64,000 nucleotides of DNA from Trebouxia sp. TZW2008 (GCA_002118135.1 BDIU01000064.1:1-64000), one strand, 5' to 3'; counted from the stretch's first letter, positions 21,501 through 33,222 are shown. Translations and numbers: made by a program. The notes: generated by a model not told the origin, from the letters alone.

Positions 21501-24212
21501 TGAATGCTATCAGACTTGGCAACCCAACAGCAACCATCAATCCTGCATGCAGCTGTTCTGCGCAAATGGTAGGTGTGACCAGGGTCATGCAACTGGTCTG
21601 CGCTGTAGTCTGTTGCATGGTTGCCATCAGACATTGACAAGCCAATTCAACCACCAATGGTGCAAGTGGCTGTGACTGCACACAACCTGCAGAGCAACTG
21701 TGTGCATCTGCAGCAGTCTTACCACAGTTCGTGCTGTTGCAGCTGCTGTGATCTGTTGCATGCATGCCATTCAAGTGCAGAAGAGTGCATCAGTTTGTGC
21801 TGTTGCGGCTGCTGTGCTCTGTTGCATGCAATCCCAGCGCAAGTGCAAAAGCGTGTGTTCCCACTTGTGCAAAGCCTCTGTGGGGACTGCATGTCTAGAT
21901 GCCTAGCAAACTGTTCTAACTTCTGCTTGTTTAGCACCTGGGCGTCGAGTGAGAAGTGCTGTTTGCCGCCTGCAATGTTTTGAACCCTCTGACTATCTGA
22001 ACTTTTTATCAAAGCGCTGCATTCTAGTCCAAACCTCAGCGCTTTGATGAGCTTCAAACAGTCAGAGGGTTCGAAATATTGAAGGTGGCAAACAGCATTT
22101 TCCAGTCAACACCACGATGCTGAACACGCAAAAGTCGGAGCAGGTGACTAGGCAACCAGACATGCATTTTGTTGCTTTCAGACTTGCCTACATGATAGCA
22201 AACATCAGTGCTGCATGCAACTGGTTGTGGTTTGACCATGCGACTGGTGCCTGTGATGCTTTTGCACAACTGGCACGCGCTGTAGTCTATTGCATGGTTG
22301 CTTTTGAACTCAGCAAGCTAATGCAATGGTCAGCATGGTACATGCAGCTGTAGTCTACTGCATGCTCGTTGTCAGACTTGCCAACTCGACAGCAACTAGC
22401 AATGTTGCATGAGACTGGGACATGCAACCAGTGCACGCGACTTTCACGTGCTGTAGTGTTTTGCATGGTTTCTCTTGACCTTGGCACGCCAATACAGTCA
22501 TCAACGCTGCAGGTGGCTGTGACTGCACGCGCGCTGCTGAGCAACTGCATGCATCTGCAGCGGTCCCACCGCGGTACGTGCTGTTGCAAATGCTGTAGTC
22601 TGTTGCATCGCTACTCTCACGCTTGCCAATCTCACAGCAAACATCAATTCCGCGTGCGCTTGATACGTGCGACTGTTTGGTGCTATAGTCTGTTGCATGG
22701 CTGCTGTCAGACTTGGTAAGTGAAGCATCAACTCTGCAGCTGACTCTCAGTGCATGCAAGCTGCAGAGCAATTGTGCACATGCATGCAGCAGAGCAGTGA
22801 CACAGCTGGCAATGCGCACACTGCAAACGAGCCTTCAACACGTCTCCTTGTTGACAGGTATTTGACGTACCCAGCTGGGCCTGCTGAGCTTGTCTGGCAG
22901 GCATGATGAAAGAACGAATGAATGACTTCATCTTTTATGCAGGTAGTGAGGCCATTCAAGCTGCTGCCCAACTGCTGGCCATGCAGCAAGCAAGCAGCTA
23001 CCCTTCTCCTACCCCCCTTGCACCCCCACCCCCCCTGCCAGCACTGTACCCCCAGCAGATGCAGCAGGCCATGTCCATGTGGGGACCTTACCTAGCCATC
23101 TATCAGATGCAAGCCATGATGAGTGGGATGGGTGGGATGGCCACCCCTGCCCTCTACCCCCCCACCCCTGCTGGGGTGCCCACTCTGTACCCCCAGCAGC
23201 CTGGGGCCTCCAACATTGCTGAGGCCCACATGCTTCAGGTCAGTTGCATAGTCATGAAAGACCGCAGTCTGCTTCACTGCACAACAGCTTTTACACTGCG
23301 CATCATTGCACTATGTCACTTTCGCTATCTGTGAAGTGACCCTCTGACAACTGAGCTGGCGGCAGTCAGTCTGTTTTGGGCCGCCTCCCAGCATTGGCTA
23401 GACGTGTGCACTTGCATGCACATAGGAACAGCAGTCATGACGGTCAAACTAGTCATGCCTGCAGAACAATGAAAATGAACGTGATGCAGGCTCAGCAGGC
23501 CCTGATGGCTGTAATGCAGCAATCTGCAGCAGCAGGGGAGGTGCATGCCATTCCAGGAACAGTCCCTCATTCCCCAGTTGCCTTGCCACAGTCTCTACCA
23601 ACTGTGCCTCAGTTGCCAGCTGTGCCTCAATCCTTTGGGATTGCCCTTGCCAGTGGGGCAGGGCCCAGACAGGGGACCCCCCCTGCAGCCCCTGTAGTGT
23701 CCCCCGCCTCCCCAGGCCTGCCAATTGCAGGTACAATCAAATCTTGTCACGCTGTTGCATGCTATAGGGACAACTGCTGTGTTATATTGTGCAGTCAGCA
23801 TTGAAATCAAGCACTGCTGGTGATCACGGGTGCGTGCGTCTGATATGGTAACGTTGTCAATTGCAGATATAGTAAGCATTGAGCGTAGGCAAGCTTAAGG
23901 GCTTTGTTGGAGACTTGACCCGCTCGTGCGAGCTGTCACAGTTTCGCGTACATGCCAGACTGCTTGGATTACCTTTACGTATCACAATGCAATGCTCAGC
24001 GTGAAAACAGCATCAAGCAGTGATCTTGGTACACAGGTCTGGTGAGCACTCGGTCATCAAGCCTGCCAGCTCTGCAGTCCACCTGGCTCTCATCTGGGAG
24101 CGGGGGGGCTAACCCTTTTGGGGCGCCCGTACCCCCCTCCTCAGTCAACCCCTCATGGCTGGCCCCACCCAACCAGCCTAGCACTGCTGGAGCCAAGTCA
24201 TCCTCCACATGA
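18564..24212 (+). CDS. CCA1-like: CCA1/LHY/RVE-type single-MYB (SHAQKYF-class) transcription factor, nine exons
   Basis: A circadian-clock-type DNA-binding protein. The MYB domain runs across exons 2 and 3: [49 protein letters not shown], i.e. the SHAQKFF signature of the REVEILLE/CCA1/LHY class. The rest is low complexity: Ala-rich ([14 protein letters not shown]), Gly-rich, then Pro/Tyr/Met-rich ([18 protein letters not shown]) with two ALYP/TLYPQQ elements, typical of a disordered activation region. Exons 18564-18641, 18714-18825, 18916-19008, 19348-19586, 19990-20244, 20779-21340, 22943-23238, 23490-23730 and 24037-24212 join in phase to 683 residues. The 1.6-kb sixth intron is filled by degenerate tandem repeats and a long hairpin. 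The MYB assignment is firm; a clock role is inferred from the family. Confidence 0.93.
21310..22720 (+). repeat. Degenerate tandem array copying the exon 6 end and donor of the CCA1-like gene
   Basis: About ten units of roughly 70-150 bp share a core like GCTGTAGTCTGTTGCATGG...CAGACTTGG. Several also carry GCATCTGCAGCAGTCTCACC followed by GGTATGTG, which is the last codons and donor of exon 6 (ending 21340). Donor-like copies occur near 21470, 21720 and 22575. The array is interrupted at 21850-22200 by the long hairpin. Reading frames within it are accidental Cys/Leu-rich frames. Confidence 0.75.
21954..22100 (+). repeat. 65-bp inverted repeat, possible small-RNA hairpin, in an intron of the CCA1-like gene
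   Basis: The left arm (about 21954-22019) and right arm (about 22037-22100) are reverse complements with a 17-nt loop. Arms share GCTGTTTGCC, GAACCCTCTGACT and ATCAAAGCGCTG. Almost all mismatches would be G-U wobble pairs in an RNA of the plus strand, with one small 2-nt bulge. A foldback microRNA-like precursor or a short inverted-repeat element are both possible. Confidence 0.7.
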
Positions 24213-25037
24213 TCTTCACATATTTTTCACATGACTTCCACATAACTGTGATGTTCTGGCCGAGCCAACGGCCATCTTGCTTCTTGGGCTTTATACTTGG
24301 CTTGCACCACCCAGTCAGTCTAACGCTACAGGGGCCACTCCACACAATTGCAATTTATTGGCCTCCAAGAATGAGCGCAAAGACAAGTCTATGACAGTTG
24401 GTGGTGTTGTTGCCAGACTTTATGTATTTAGTGGCAGCTCAAGCTCCAACCCATCATCTGCAAGAGTTTGGTCGCACTGTGAACACCTCTGCAGCCAAGC
24501 TCTTGACAGCTCAAAGTCTGACAGGACAGAATTCGCAGGCAGGCCACAACAGGACAGTCTGACAGCGTTGTATGGCACAACAAGTCGGTGACATCTCCTA
24601 TGACTCAACAGGACATTAGCATGTCGTGCAAAGCATGCACCTCGGTGATGGGCAAATGTGCTCTGACAGCACAGTCTGACAGCGTTGTATAGCTGAACAA
24701 GCTGGTGACATCTCCTATGCCTAAACCGCATGTCAGCATGTTGTGCAAAGCATGCATCCAGATTGGTGGGCAAATGCGCTCATGGGTGCGTGTCGTAGGG
24801 TAATTTCTGAGGGTATCTGGCGTGAATAGAATGAGGGCTGAAGATCACAAGAAAACTCTTAGGAACATGATGCTTTTTGATAGTTCACAAAAGTTGCAGG
24901 TGTGGTTCTCAGGCTTCCAATGTGTTGTCCACAGAACCTACAGACTTTGATACAGTCTGCCCTGTTGCTGCTCTTATCTGATGCTTTTGCTGAGTCATCT
25001 CTTTTCAACTCACTCTGGGATCGTGTCTTTTCCTTAG
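24213..25037. other. Intergenic region downstream of the CCA1-like gene
   Basis: Contains the 3' end of the CCA1-like transcript and a 125-bp tandem repeat (24545-24790). A possible upstream exon of the following gene lies near 24832-24900 (MRAEDHKKTLRNMMLFDSSQ, then a CAG/GT donor), but it cannot be joined with confidence. Confidence 0.35.
24545..24790. repeat. 125-bp tandem direct repeat, about two copies
   Basis: ACAGTCTGACAGCGTTGTAT begins units near 24551 and 24671. Each unit continues through GGTGACATCTCCTATG, CAGCATGT.GTGCAAAGCATGCA and GGGCAAATG. Copies differ at scattered bases. Confidence 0.85.
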
Positions 25038-25362
25038 GAAACAAGCTTGCGAGTGCGTGAATGACTATGAGCAACGCTATCAGGTTTGGATCAAAGCATG
25101 GGGAAGTGTTGCAGAGTTTCAGCTCAAGGGTCTTTATATATGGCTCAAAGTGCTTGCCCAGCTTGTGCTGCTTCGGATTCTGATGCCAACTTTTTGGCAG
25201 GCAGCTTTATTATTCTTTGCATTGTTCTGTCTGTTTTGCTTTTTGGCAGCAGCGATAGTGATTAGGATGTATAGGAGGCGCATATTTCTGGGTGTTAGGA
25301 CAGCATGCACGCCACAGTCTGGACATGGTCGTGACTTCAGAAAGACGTTTATTAAATTTTAG
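25038..25362 (+). CDS. Terminal exon of a small single-pass membrane protein (5' part unresolved)
   Basis: After an acceptor CCTTAG at 25032-25037, a frame reads KQACECVNDYEQRYQVWIKA. It continues with an amphipathic stretch and a strongly hydrophobic segment FWQAALLFFALFCLFCFL, then the positive cluster RMYRRR and a short basic tail to a stop at 25362. The pattern fits a membrane anchor near the C-terminus. No family recognised. Upstream exons are not resolved, so the coordinates cover only this exon. Confidence 0.45.
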
Positions 25363-25479
25363 AGGGTGGTGCTTGCATGAACTGGTTGCTTACAGTAAAA
25401 TTACTCTGTCTAAGTACTGTACTGCGCTTCTGATGCATCAGATCTGCTCACTGTTCTGCCACACAGCAAGATGTAGTCC

Positions 25480-25970
25480 ATGACGAACTAGTATGTGTGG
25501 AAAATTGTTCACACAGTAACATGTAGTTCATGACAAACTAGTACGTGTGGAAAGTATTCATGCAAGGCTGTAAAAGCCTGTGTTACAGATGTAGCTTGCA
25601 AATAGCTCGTGCCAATGCTACCTAATAGCTCGTGCCAATGCTACCTGATAGCTCGTGTTAATGCTACGCGGCTGCTACATTACACTCAAGTGTGGAAGTG
25701 CCATCGTGATGCATCACATGTGTTGCATCTGTTCCCGGAATACTTCTTGTCTGACCTGCAGCAGCTGCAACAGTGTCCGATGCCTTGAGGAGACAGTGTC
25801 TGCAATCACGCTAAGATCACAATTGCTGCTATCTTACTACCAAGTGTGGCAGTGCTATCATGATGCGTTGCATGTGCTGCACCTGTCGCCTGAAATCTTG
25901 TTGTCTGATTTACAACAGCTGCACCAGTGTCTGATGCTTCAAGAAGGAAATGCAATCACGCTGTGATCAC
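25480..25970. repeat. Cluster of three different short tandem duplications
   Basis: Two ~56-bp units at about 25470-25580 share CATGACxAACTAGTAxGTGTGGAAA. Three 24-bp units at about 25600-25665 read ATAGCTCGTGCCAATGCTAC. Two ~165-bp units start near 25672 and 25838; each encodes a related frame (QVWKCHRDASHVLHLFPEYF and QVWQCYHDALHVLHLSPEIL) followed by LSDLQQL. The last pair looks like a duplicated exon, but I cannot assign it to a gene. Confidence 0.7.
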
Positions 25971-26363
25971 AGTGATGCTGCAGAGCCGGTACGATAGCAA
26001 CTGTATATCAGCTTGTAGTGGAACCTGTTATACTTTGTGAGCTGAATAGCATTTGAGGCTGTCTCTGGGGCTTGACCAAACAAGGCATGCATATTTTCGT
26101 GCATCACAAACACGACAGAATTGCAAGGTCCTTGCTCTTACATCTAGGCAAGTAGAGCAAGCAAAACACAAAATGCAGCTGAAATGTCAGAGGAAAATCA
26201 GACTTCAAAGAGCCTGGAAGCGTTTTTAAAGATCACAACACACCCTTGAGGAAAGCGTTCATAAAGCAATCCAAGAGCAAGGTCTAGGTGACTTACTACA
26301 CACATTTGCAATGAATTCAAACACAGCATGGACACCTGCTAGCAAAGTATCTCATCGAGGGCT
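25971..26363. other. 3' region of the NEK kinase gene
   Basis: No exon seen. TTACA near 26136 is TGTAA on the minus strand and could be the polyadenylation signal of the kinase gene, about 230 bp past its stop. Confidence 0.35.
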
Positions 26364-29300
26364 TCACTGGTAGACAGCATTTTCCAGCAGCAGCAATTTG
26401 TTGATGCTGTGCGCCAAGTGCATCTGACTGCCAAGAATGTGCTCCAGAGCTGCTTGTGTGTTTGTGTCGTCCTCTGCTGCATTCTGAACTTGAGTCAAGT
26501 ACCTGCACACATACTCAGACCTGACCACAAAGTTTGCCATATCAGCACACTGGTAGACACGTGAGCATTGTAGCATGTGTTGTGATACAATGCTCACGTG
26601 TATGTGACCCATCAGGTGTCATGTGCATGCATGCCTGTTATTGCACGCCACAGATGTCACACCCTAGGCAGCACTTGCTGCTGCTGCTTGCACTCCACAC
26701 TTCAACAGCTATATGCTAAAGAAGTGAACTTCGATATTGCAACCATGACACCAGCTGCTGTGCAAATGCTGCCTCTGCAGTTTTGGAAATCTGCTTCCAG
26801 ATCACTAAGTAAATGCTGCCTCTGACAGACTGACATGCAAGGCTGCTGGGGCACATCTCATCTCATGCCATGCCATGGCAAATCAGTTTGTCTCAAAAAG
26901 GTTGCGGGATTGACCTGTGAGCTGCCAGAAGCCTGGTAGGGCCCAGCTGCTGCTCCAGGGTCAGTCTGAGCTGCTCTACTCGGCCAGCTGTTGGCCCTGT
27001 GTCCAGCTGATCCTCGCACCCTGCATCATCAGTGGTAAAGTTTAGTGTTAAATGGCAAAAGTAGGCGTAGAAAACCATTTGAAACACAAGCACAATGTTG
27101 TTGTTAGAGGCAGCTAGCACTGCCCAAACAACAGCAGTAGACTGTTGGCTTGATGGCTGGTGACTGACGCTGATAAAATGGTGAGATGCACAGAGTATAG
27201 AAAGTAACAAAACCAAATAACTACACAGTGCCATGGAAGCAAGTGGGATGGCAGTAATGTCCATTGAATTGGTAGCATTCAACAGATCAACTTGTGTGCT
27301 CTGGCACATCTCATAACATCTCTCAAATGCCGACCGAGTGATTGTGCAGATTGTTGGCCCAAAATTTTCAACAGGCTGGAGGTAAACTTTGTAAACAGCA
27401 TATCATTCATGCAGCATACCTGACAGACTGTGCTTCAATGTGATCTCTCCTTCCAGCACATCCTGCAGCAATACCACAGCTTGTGTGTAAGAGCTTGCTG
27501 CTTGTGCCCAAGATCACGCTGGCAGGCATCCAGGCAGGCTGGCAAAACAGACAGACAGCCCAACAGGCAGGCCAACTCTGCATTGCAGTTGCCCACACTT
27601 GGCACATCAGCCCCAATTGCCTTGCTCAAGAAGCGTGCATCTCAGCATGTCACGGAGGGACTGTCAAGAGCACAGTGGCAGGCATTGACTTCTCACACCT
27701 CAATGTCTGTCAGAATGCATGCATCTTGGGCGGCACAGATAATGTGAGAGATCGTTCAATGCAGTTTGTAACAGGGTCCCACATGAGTTGATGAATTCAG
27801 ACTATTTGAACCATCCAGTTACGTGTCATACTGTAACAGATGCAGGCAGGGACCAGACACACCTCAATGTCTGTCGTAAAAGATGCATCATGGATGGCAC
27901 AGCGGTTCAGTGCATGCACTGTCAAATGCACAGATCTGTGACAGGGTAGCACATAAGCTAATGTTATTTCAATATACTGATTTAGCTTAGTGAAACCAAG
28001 TAATTACATGTAATGTTATAACAGATGCAGGACACACCTCAATGTCTGTCAAGACTTCTAGCACTGCCCCTGACCCCTGCTGCCTCTGCAAGGGAGGCTG
28101 CTGCTGCTCTGCTGCACCATGAGGTAATGCTGACTCCAGAAGGCTGCTTGACACAGCCCCAGGGTCACTTCCAACTGATCTGTGATTGCTGTCAAAGGCC
28201 TGAGGGGTGCTGCCAGCAGCCCCAGGCGACTGCAGTCCTGTTGACTGTGTGCTATTCCATACTGCTGCTGCTGCTGCTGCTACTGTTGGTGCTGGGTTGG
28301 CACTGCCGACAGCCTCTATCAAGTCTGTACCTGGGCAAAACACCTGCACGTTAGGGAAGACTGCTGCACTGCCAGCTGCAGCAGAGGCTCTCTTCTGCTG
28401 CTTGATCCAGTCTCTGAGACCCATGCCAGGTGGCGGTCCTTGCTGCTGACTCAGCGCCTCGCCACCGCTGGTGCTAGCTGTGGGCTGTGGCCTGTTGGCC
28501 GAGGCAAGGGTCTGCATCTGTGGCTGAGTGAGGGGGGGCTTGGGGTGTGGTGAAAGGAAAGGGCCAAGGGATTGGTCATTGCCTGAAGAAGAAGGCTGGG
28601 CGGCCTCCACAAAGAGCACTGCTCTGTCTGAAGCGTCACTGCCACTCTGCAGTACAGGGAACACAGCTCAACATTTGCACATGTAAGGCATCTTAGCAGT
28701 GAGGCAAAATGACACAAAATAAAGGCTTAGACGTTCAATCCAACCCAGCAACTAAGGAAAAGGGTGCTGCCACAAAGCATCTAAAGCAATTCTGGTGTCA
28801 TCTGAGTAGCCCACTCATTGCAAATACTTGCGCACAAGAGGCAACACATGTTTAAGGTAAATCGCACATACTGCATCTCGAAAGCGGATGCTTGTGATCG
28901 AACACATGGTATGTCTTCTGATATGCTCATGTCTCACCTGGAGCCTAGCAGCAAAAGCCTCCCCCAGGCTGTGCAAGGCGGCCCTGTCAACACGTGTCTT
29001 GGCTGCTCTGACGCCCTGCCTATGAGCTACCATGCGCTGCTGCACCTCCTGCTGCTCCTGAATGCGGGCTTGCTCCCTGTCTCTCCTTGCCTGCTCGGCT
29101 GCAGCTGCCTTGCTGGCTTTCTCAAAGTCCTGCTCTGCCACCTCTCTCTTGTGCCGCTCCTGCATTGTTTACACAGACTTGGCCAGAGCGCATGATGTCA
29201 GCTTTGCCAACACACATTGCCACAGCCTGTTGCTGTAGGGCAAACAGGGTCGCATGCACATGGGCATCTGATACAAGAATCCTGCTGGGCTAAAATTTGA

Positions 29301-32300
29301 TGCAATATTCCCGCTGCCTCCCAGAGGGTGCGTGAGAGGCTTACCATGGACTGGCGGCGCACCAAGGACTTGACTCGCTGCATCTCTTGCACCTCCATCG
29401 CTTTCTGGGTGGCATGCTGCTTTCGTCTATCCCTCTCCTGTCATGGGCAAATCCAGCAGCTCAGCAGGCAGGTCCAAGCAAGGACATCTGGAAAGCATGA
29501 TGTCTTGACGGGTGCATAGCAATCATGACACAGCATTGGCCACAAGCTGGCAGCGAACATGACAGGAGAAATGAGCGTCTATTAAACAGTGCTTCATTAT
29601 GGTGGCAGGATGCTCTGCTCAGCAGATTATTTGAAATCAAAATTGTGGTTGAGGTGCTGCCGTGCAAGAGTTCTTTTGCAGATGCTGAGCACTGACTGTG
29701 GGGTATGTCACCTGCTGAATGACTGCTTGCTGCCTTTCCAGCTCCTTGTTCTGCTGCACAGCAACTGAGAGGGTGACCTTGCTAATGGGCGCCAGCGCAA
29801 CCCTGCTGAGAGCATCACACACTGAGGCGGTAGCTTGTAGAACAGCAGCGCAGCAAGATAACAAACTTCCGAAGTTTGGTGGTGAAGGGCTATGGCAGGA
29901 TGATGGCAGCATGTGCTGTCACACGTCAACAGGCGCTGCCCTTGGCAAGGCAGAGTGGTTCATGGCCACAAAGATTTGTCAGCAAGACTGGAAGCAAACT
30001 ATACTGCAACTCATTGCTGTATCGCAGACAGTTTTGACAAGATCTTTGACATGCTATGGAAACAGTTCAAGAAGGACTAGCACAACATTTTGTCAGGTGG
30101 CAGCATGCAAAACTTGCTTGCCATAGGCCCTGCAAGTGTTGCAGGCAGCTTGCAACCCAACTGGAGGGCAGTGTGACCAAAACAAAAAGCAATCAATGCT
30201 TGATGCAGAGGAATGCAGTGCGTTGGTCACTACAATGTACTGAGCAAGCCAGCCTGTTGATAGTCGCCGACATCTTCATTGCCATGCCTATGCAGAAGCC
30301 TGATACCACGGCAGTGACTAGCATTTAGGATACCTGGGCTCATCATCAGGATTTTCTGCAGGGATTGCATCATTGATATCTGCAGAGGCTGGTGCATTGT
30401 CAGCATCTGCCTGTTCTTGGCACCTGTCGGTGTCTGCAGGCGCAGGCTGCTCAACAGGCTGCCTGCCCCTTCTGACACACTGCTTGCCCAGTGCAGCCTG
30501 CAACCCCTCCAGCTCTGCAGACTGCCTGATTGCCCAAGTGGAATCAGGGCCAAGCCTGCGCCTCCTGCCAGGTGGATGCGCCTCAACACCGTCAGCACCT
30601 CCACCACCAGCAACAGCTGAGGCAACTGGAGACTGTGCTGAGCCAGTACATTGGCTTCCAGCACCAGAAGGGCTGGTATCAGTAGGTGGAATGATCAAGT
30701 GCTCCTGATCAGTAGCCAGGGATTCAGTCTCAGCAGTACAGGCTGGATTTGTTGAAGTGCCTGCTGGTGCACTGCTGAGACTGCTTGACGCAGCAGGCCT
30801 GCTGGTATCTTCTGATAAGAAGTAATTCACTGATGCGGATGGTTTGGTTGCATGTGCTGCAAGATGCTGACCGCTAACATCAGTCTTGGGCTTTGCTACA
30901 GGCGGTGCAACTGATGCAGCAGCTTGGGCTCTGCTTGCTGCAGCTGCCTGAGCCGGAGGTGCATCTGACTGGGCTGAGCTGACAGCTTGTGATGGCTGAT
31001 GGACAGACCTGTGCATTCACAACATGTCTTGATACAGAAATAATTCTCAAACGCATTAGTCACAAGATAAATAAGGCCCATGAATCCATGCTGATTGCTC
31101 GTCAAGAACCAGCATCAATAAAGTATATGTCTCAAAACTCTGTACAATATATACTACACCAGCAAGGTCTCATTGAAGCATTCTGTCTTGTTTGGCAGGA
31201 AAAGAAGCATTCTGTCTTGTTTGGCAGGAAAAGACGTGTATCAAGGCAGGTTGCAGCATGGTTCTGCCTGAGCCAAAAAAACTGGAGTCGTTGATTGTCA
31301 ATTCATCCCTTTGTAGGCAACAAGACAATCCATGGCTACACTGTATGGCTGCAAAGGCTGAGCTCTCCCAGACACCATGCAAAACCTGCCTGAATGCAGC
31401 CAACAGCATCAGGCTATCGGTCACTGTACATTGTCTACTCTGCAGTGAACAGGTCAAGCCATGGGCGCCTAAAGGGCTGTTGGGGTTCAAAGTCTACCTG
31501 CGCATCTGCTTTACAAGTGGCAGCTTGTCCAGGTTGAGGGATGGTATGTAGCCATCCTGTTGAGGCAGCTGCATGACTTGCTCTGCATACTTCTGGATGT
31601 ATTGGCTCACATACGGCATACACAGCAGCTCCTGAACTGAGGGCCTCAGCTGCAGCAAATGACAGGTGGTAAGCACATCAGGCAATGTCATCTAAGCATG
31701 ACAGTGTAGCGACAGAAACAGGGACGCAGCAAACCTGGCTACGACAAGGTCTCAGTTTGCTTTGCCTGATGAATGCTCCTGGTGAGCACAAGGCAGCACT
31801 TCTTTGCTTCAGTTTTAGCATGCAGTCCACCAGGCCCTACAGACAGCCACTGTAGCATGCAGGCAGAAGCTTGATTCACAGCATGCACTTCGCAAACCAG
31901 GTTTGAGTGTGACTTGAGCATCACAGCGCACCTCAGGTTTGGGTTTGAGCAATCCACAAGGCTGTTCAGACCGCCATTGTAGGGTGCAGGCAGGGTTTTG
32001 GGCTTGGCTGCAACAACTTCAAGTATGAGTCCAGTACCAATAGCAGCACACCTGGGGCTTGAGCTTGAGCATGCAGTCCACAAGGCTCTTCAAGCTGCCA
32101 CTGTAGCGTACTGGAAGGGGCGGATACTTGCCCCGTAGGATCTTGAGCACCAGAGCTGGCAGGCTCTGCCCATTGAATGCCCTTTTCAGTGTGGCTATCT
32201 CGTACAGGATGCAGCCAAGGGACCAGACATCGCTCTTGTGGTCGTAGGCCTTGTCCTCACAGATCTCAGGCGACAGGTAGTAAGGTGTGCCTACCTGCGA

Positions 32301-33222
32301 TGGAAGGGGGGCAATCTGTCAACATGGGCGTTATGGACCCTTGTGCGGTACTGTAGCGATGTAGCTGTACTGTAGCACGCTGGAGCTTTTGATATAGCAT
32401 ACTCGAGCTGTTTATATAGCACTGTAGCATGGTGTAGTTGAAGTTCTCATGAACTTGTTGCGGACTGTATTTTGGCTGTGTATTACAGCTGCAGCATACA
32501 CTCAGTGAATGCAAGATCATCAGCTCACATGCGTCTCACCGCAGTATGTGCCAGGGAGGATTGGCTATTCAAGCATCTGGCAATGCCAAAGTCCCCCAGT
32601 TTGACAAGATTGCCTGTGAGACAGTAGGGCAACTTGTGTTGATTGCTGCATTTTAGAGTAGAACAAAGGTGCAAGATCAAGGCTTCACAGACCCTCTGTC
32701 ATGAAGATGTTCTGTGACTTCAGGTCCCGGTGCAATACGTTCTTGCCATGCACATGCCACAACGCCAGCAACATCTGCACAAACCTGCAATGATTGCCTC
32801 ATCAATCATGACCAAGCTCATGCTCACAAACACACGTGATCAGGTGTGGCATACCAGTTCATAATTTCTGCCTCTGTGAATGGTCTGTTCAATGCAGCTT
32901 GGGTCTGAATCATTGCTGCCAAGTCTCCTTGGTTTGCATGCTCCATGACAATATGCAAAAGGTCGTTCTCTGTGAAACAAGTATGATAGCGTATGATGTT
33001 CACATGGTCGAATCTGGACAGAACAGCTACTTCATTCAGAGCTGCAGCTTTCTCGTGCTCCTCTAGCTCGTTCAAAGCAACTTGTTTGATGACAAGAAGC
33101 TGTTGGTCAGACTTGCGGTTAACGAGCAGGGCTTTGCCATATGTGCCTCTCCCGATGGTCTTCAGCACATCATACTCGGCAAACAATATACAATTTGGCA
33201 CAGACAGACCAGCTTCGACCAT
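26364..33222 (-). CDS. NIMA-related (NEK) serine/threonine kinase with long coiled-coil tail, multi-exon
   Basis: NEK kinases phosphorylate Ser/Thr and act in cilia, microtubule and cell-cycle control. Exon 1 (33222-32855) has the glycine loop [12 protein letters not shown], the ATP lysine in VIKQV, and [11 protein letters not shown]. The next exons give [12 protein letters not shown] (catalytic loop, about 32700-32780), [13 protein letters not shown] (DFG, about 32560-32620) and [20 protein letters not shown] with [11 protein letters not shown] (about 32060-32300). [13 protein letters not shown] closes the domain near 31500-31650. The tail has a long Ala/Ser/Pro-rich exon (about 30337-31006), coiled-coil exons (about 29690-29810, 29350-29440, 28940-29165), another disordered exon (about 28045-28650) and short exons ending at 26364. 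The kinase part is certain. The order of the last small exons (27435-26364) is tentative. Exon-edge duplications occur at 31760-32115 and 27680-28050. Confidence 0.85.
26557..26601. repeat. Perfect 16-bp hairpin in the 3' part of the NEK gene
   Basis: ACACGTGAGCATTGTA at 26557-26572 is perfectly reverse-complementary to 26586-26601, with a 13-nt loop. It lies in or next to the last intron of the minus-strand kinase gene and includes two CACGTG palindromes, one per arm. Confidence 0.9.
27680..28050 (-). repeat. Three copies of an exon end and donor in the NEK tail
   Basis: The real exon end near 28045 (minus strand) reads LTDIE followed by GTGTGTCC. Copies near 27870 and 27702 read ..TTTTACGACAGACATTGAG-GTGTGTCTGG and ATTCTGACAGACATTGAG-GTGTGAGAAG. 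All three keep ACAGACATTGAG plus a GT donor. Confidence 0.75.
31760..32115 (-). repeat. Three copies of a kinase-domain exon end in the NEK gene
   Basis: The real exon end ([16 protein letters not shown], near 32060-32115) is followed on the minus strand by copies near 31965 (GGLNSLVDC, with indels) and 31825 ([10 protein letters not shown] after a frameshift). Each is preceded by a TACAxTGGC block. Spacing is about 120-140 bp. Confidence 0.75.

Noticed and set aside
21954..22100. Calling the foldback a transposon (MITE)
   Set aside because: No clear target-site duplication was seen at its ends, and no second copy was seen in the window; left as an inverted repeat with an RNA-hairpin hypothesis.
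21113..22819. Cys/Leu/Gln-rich frames on both strands
   Set aside because: All fall in the degenerate donor-repeat array of a CCA1-gene intron and only echo the repeat.
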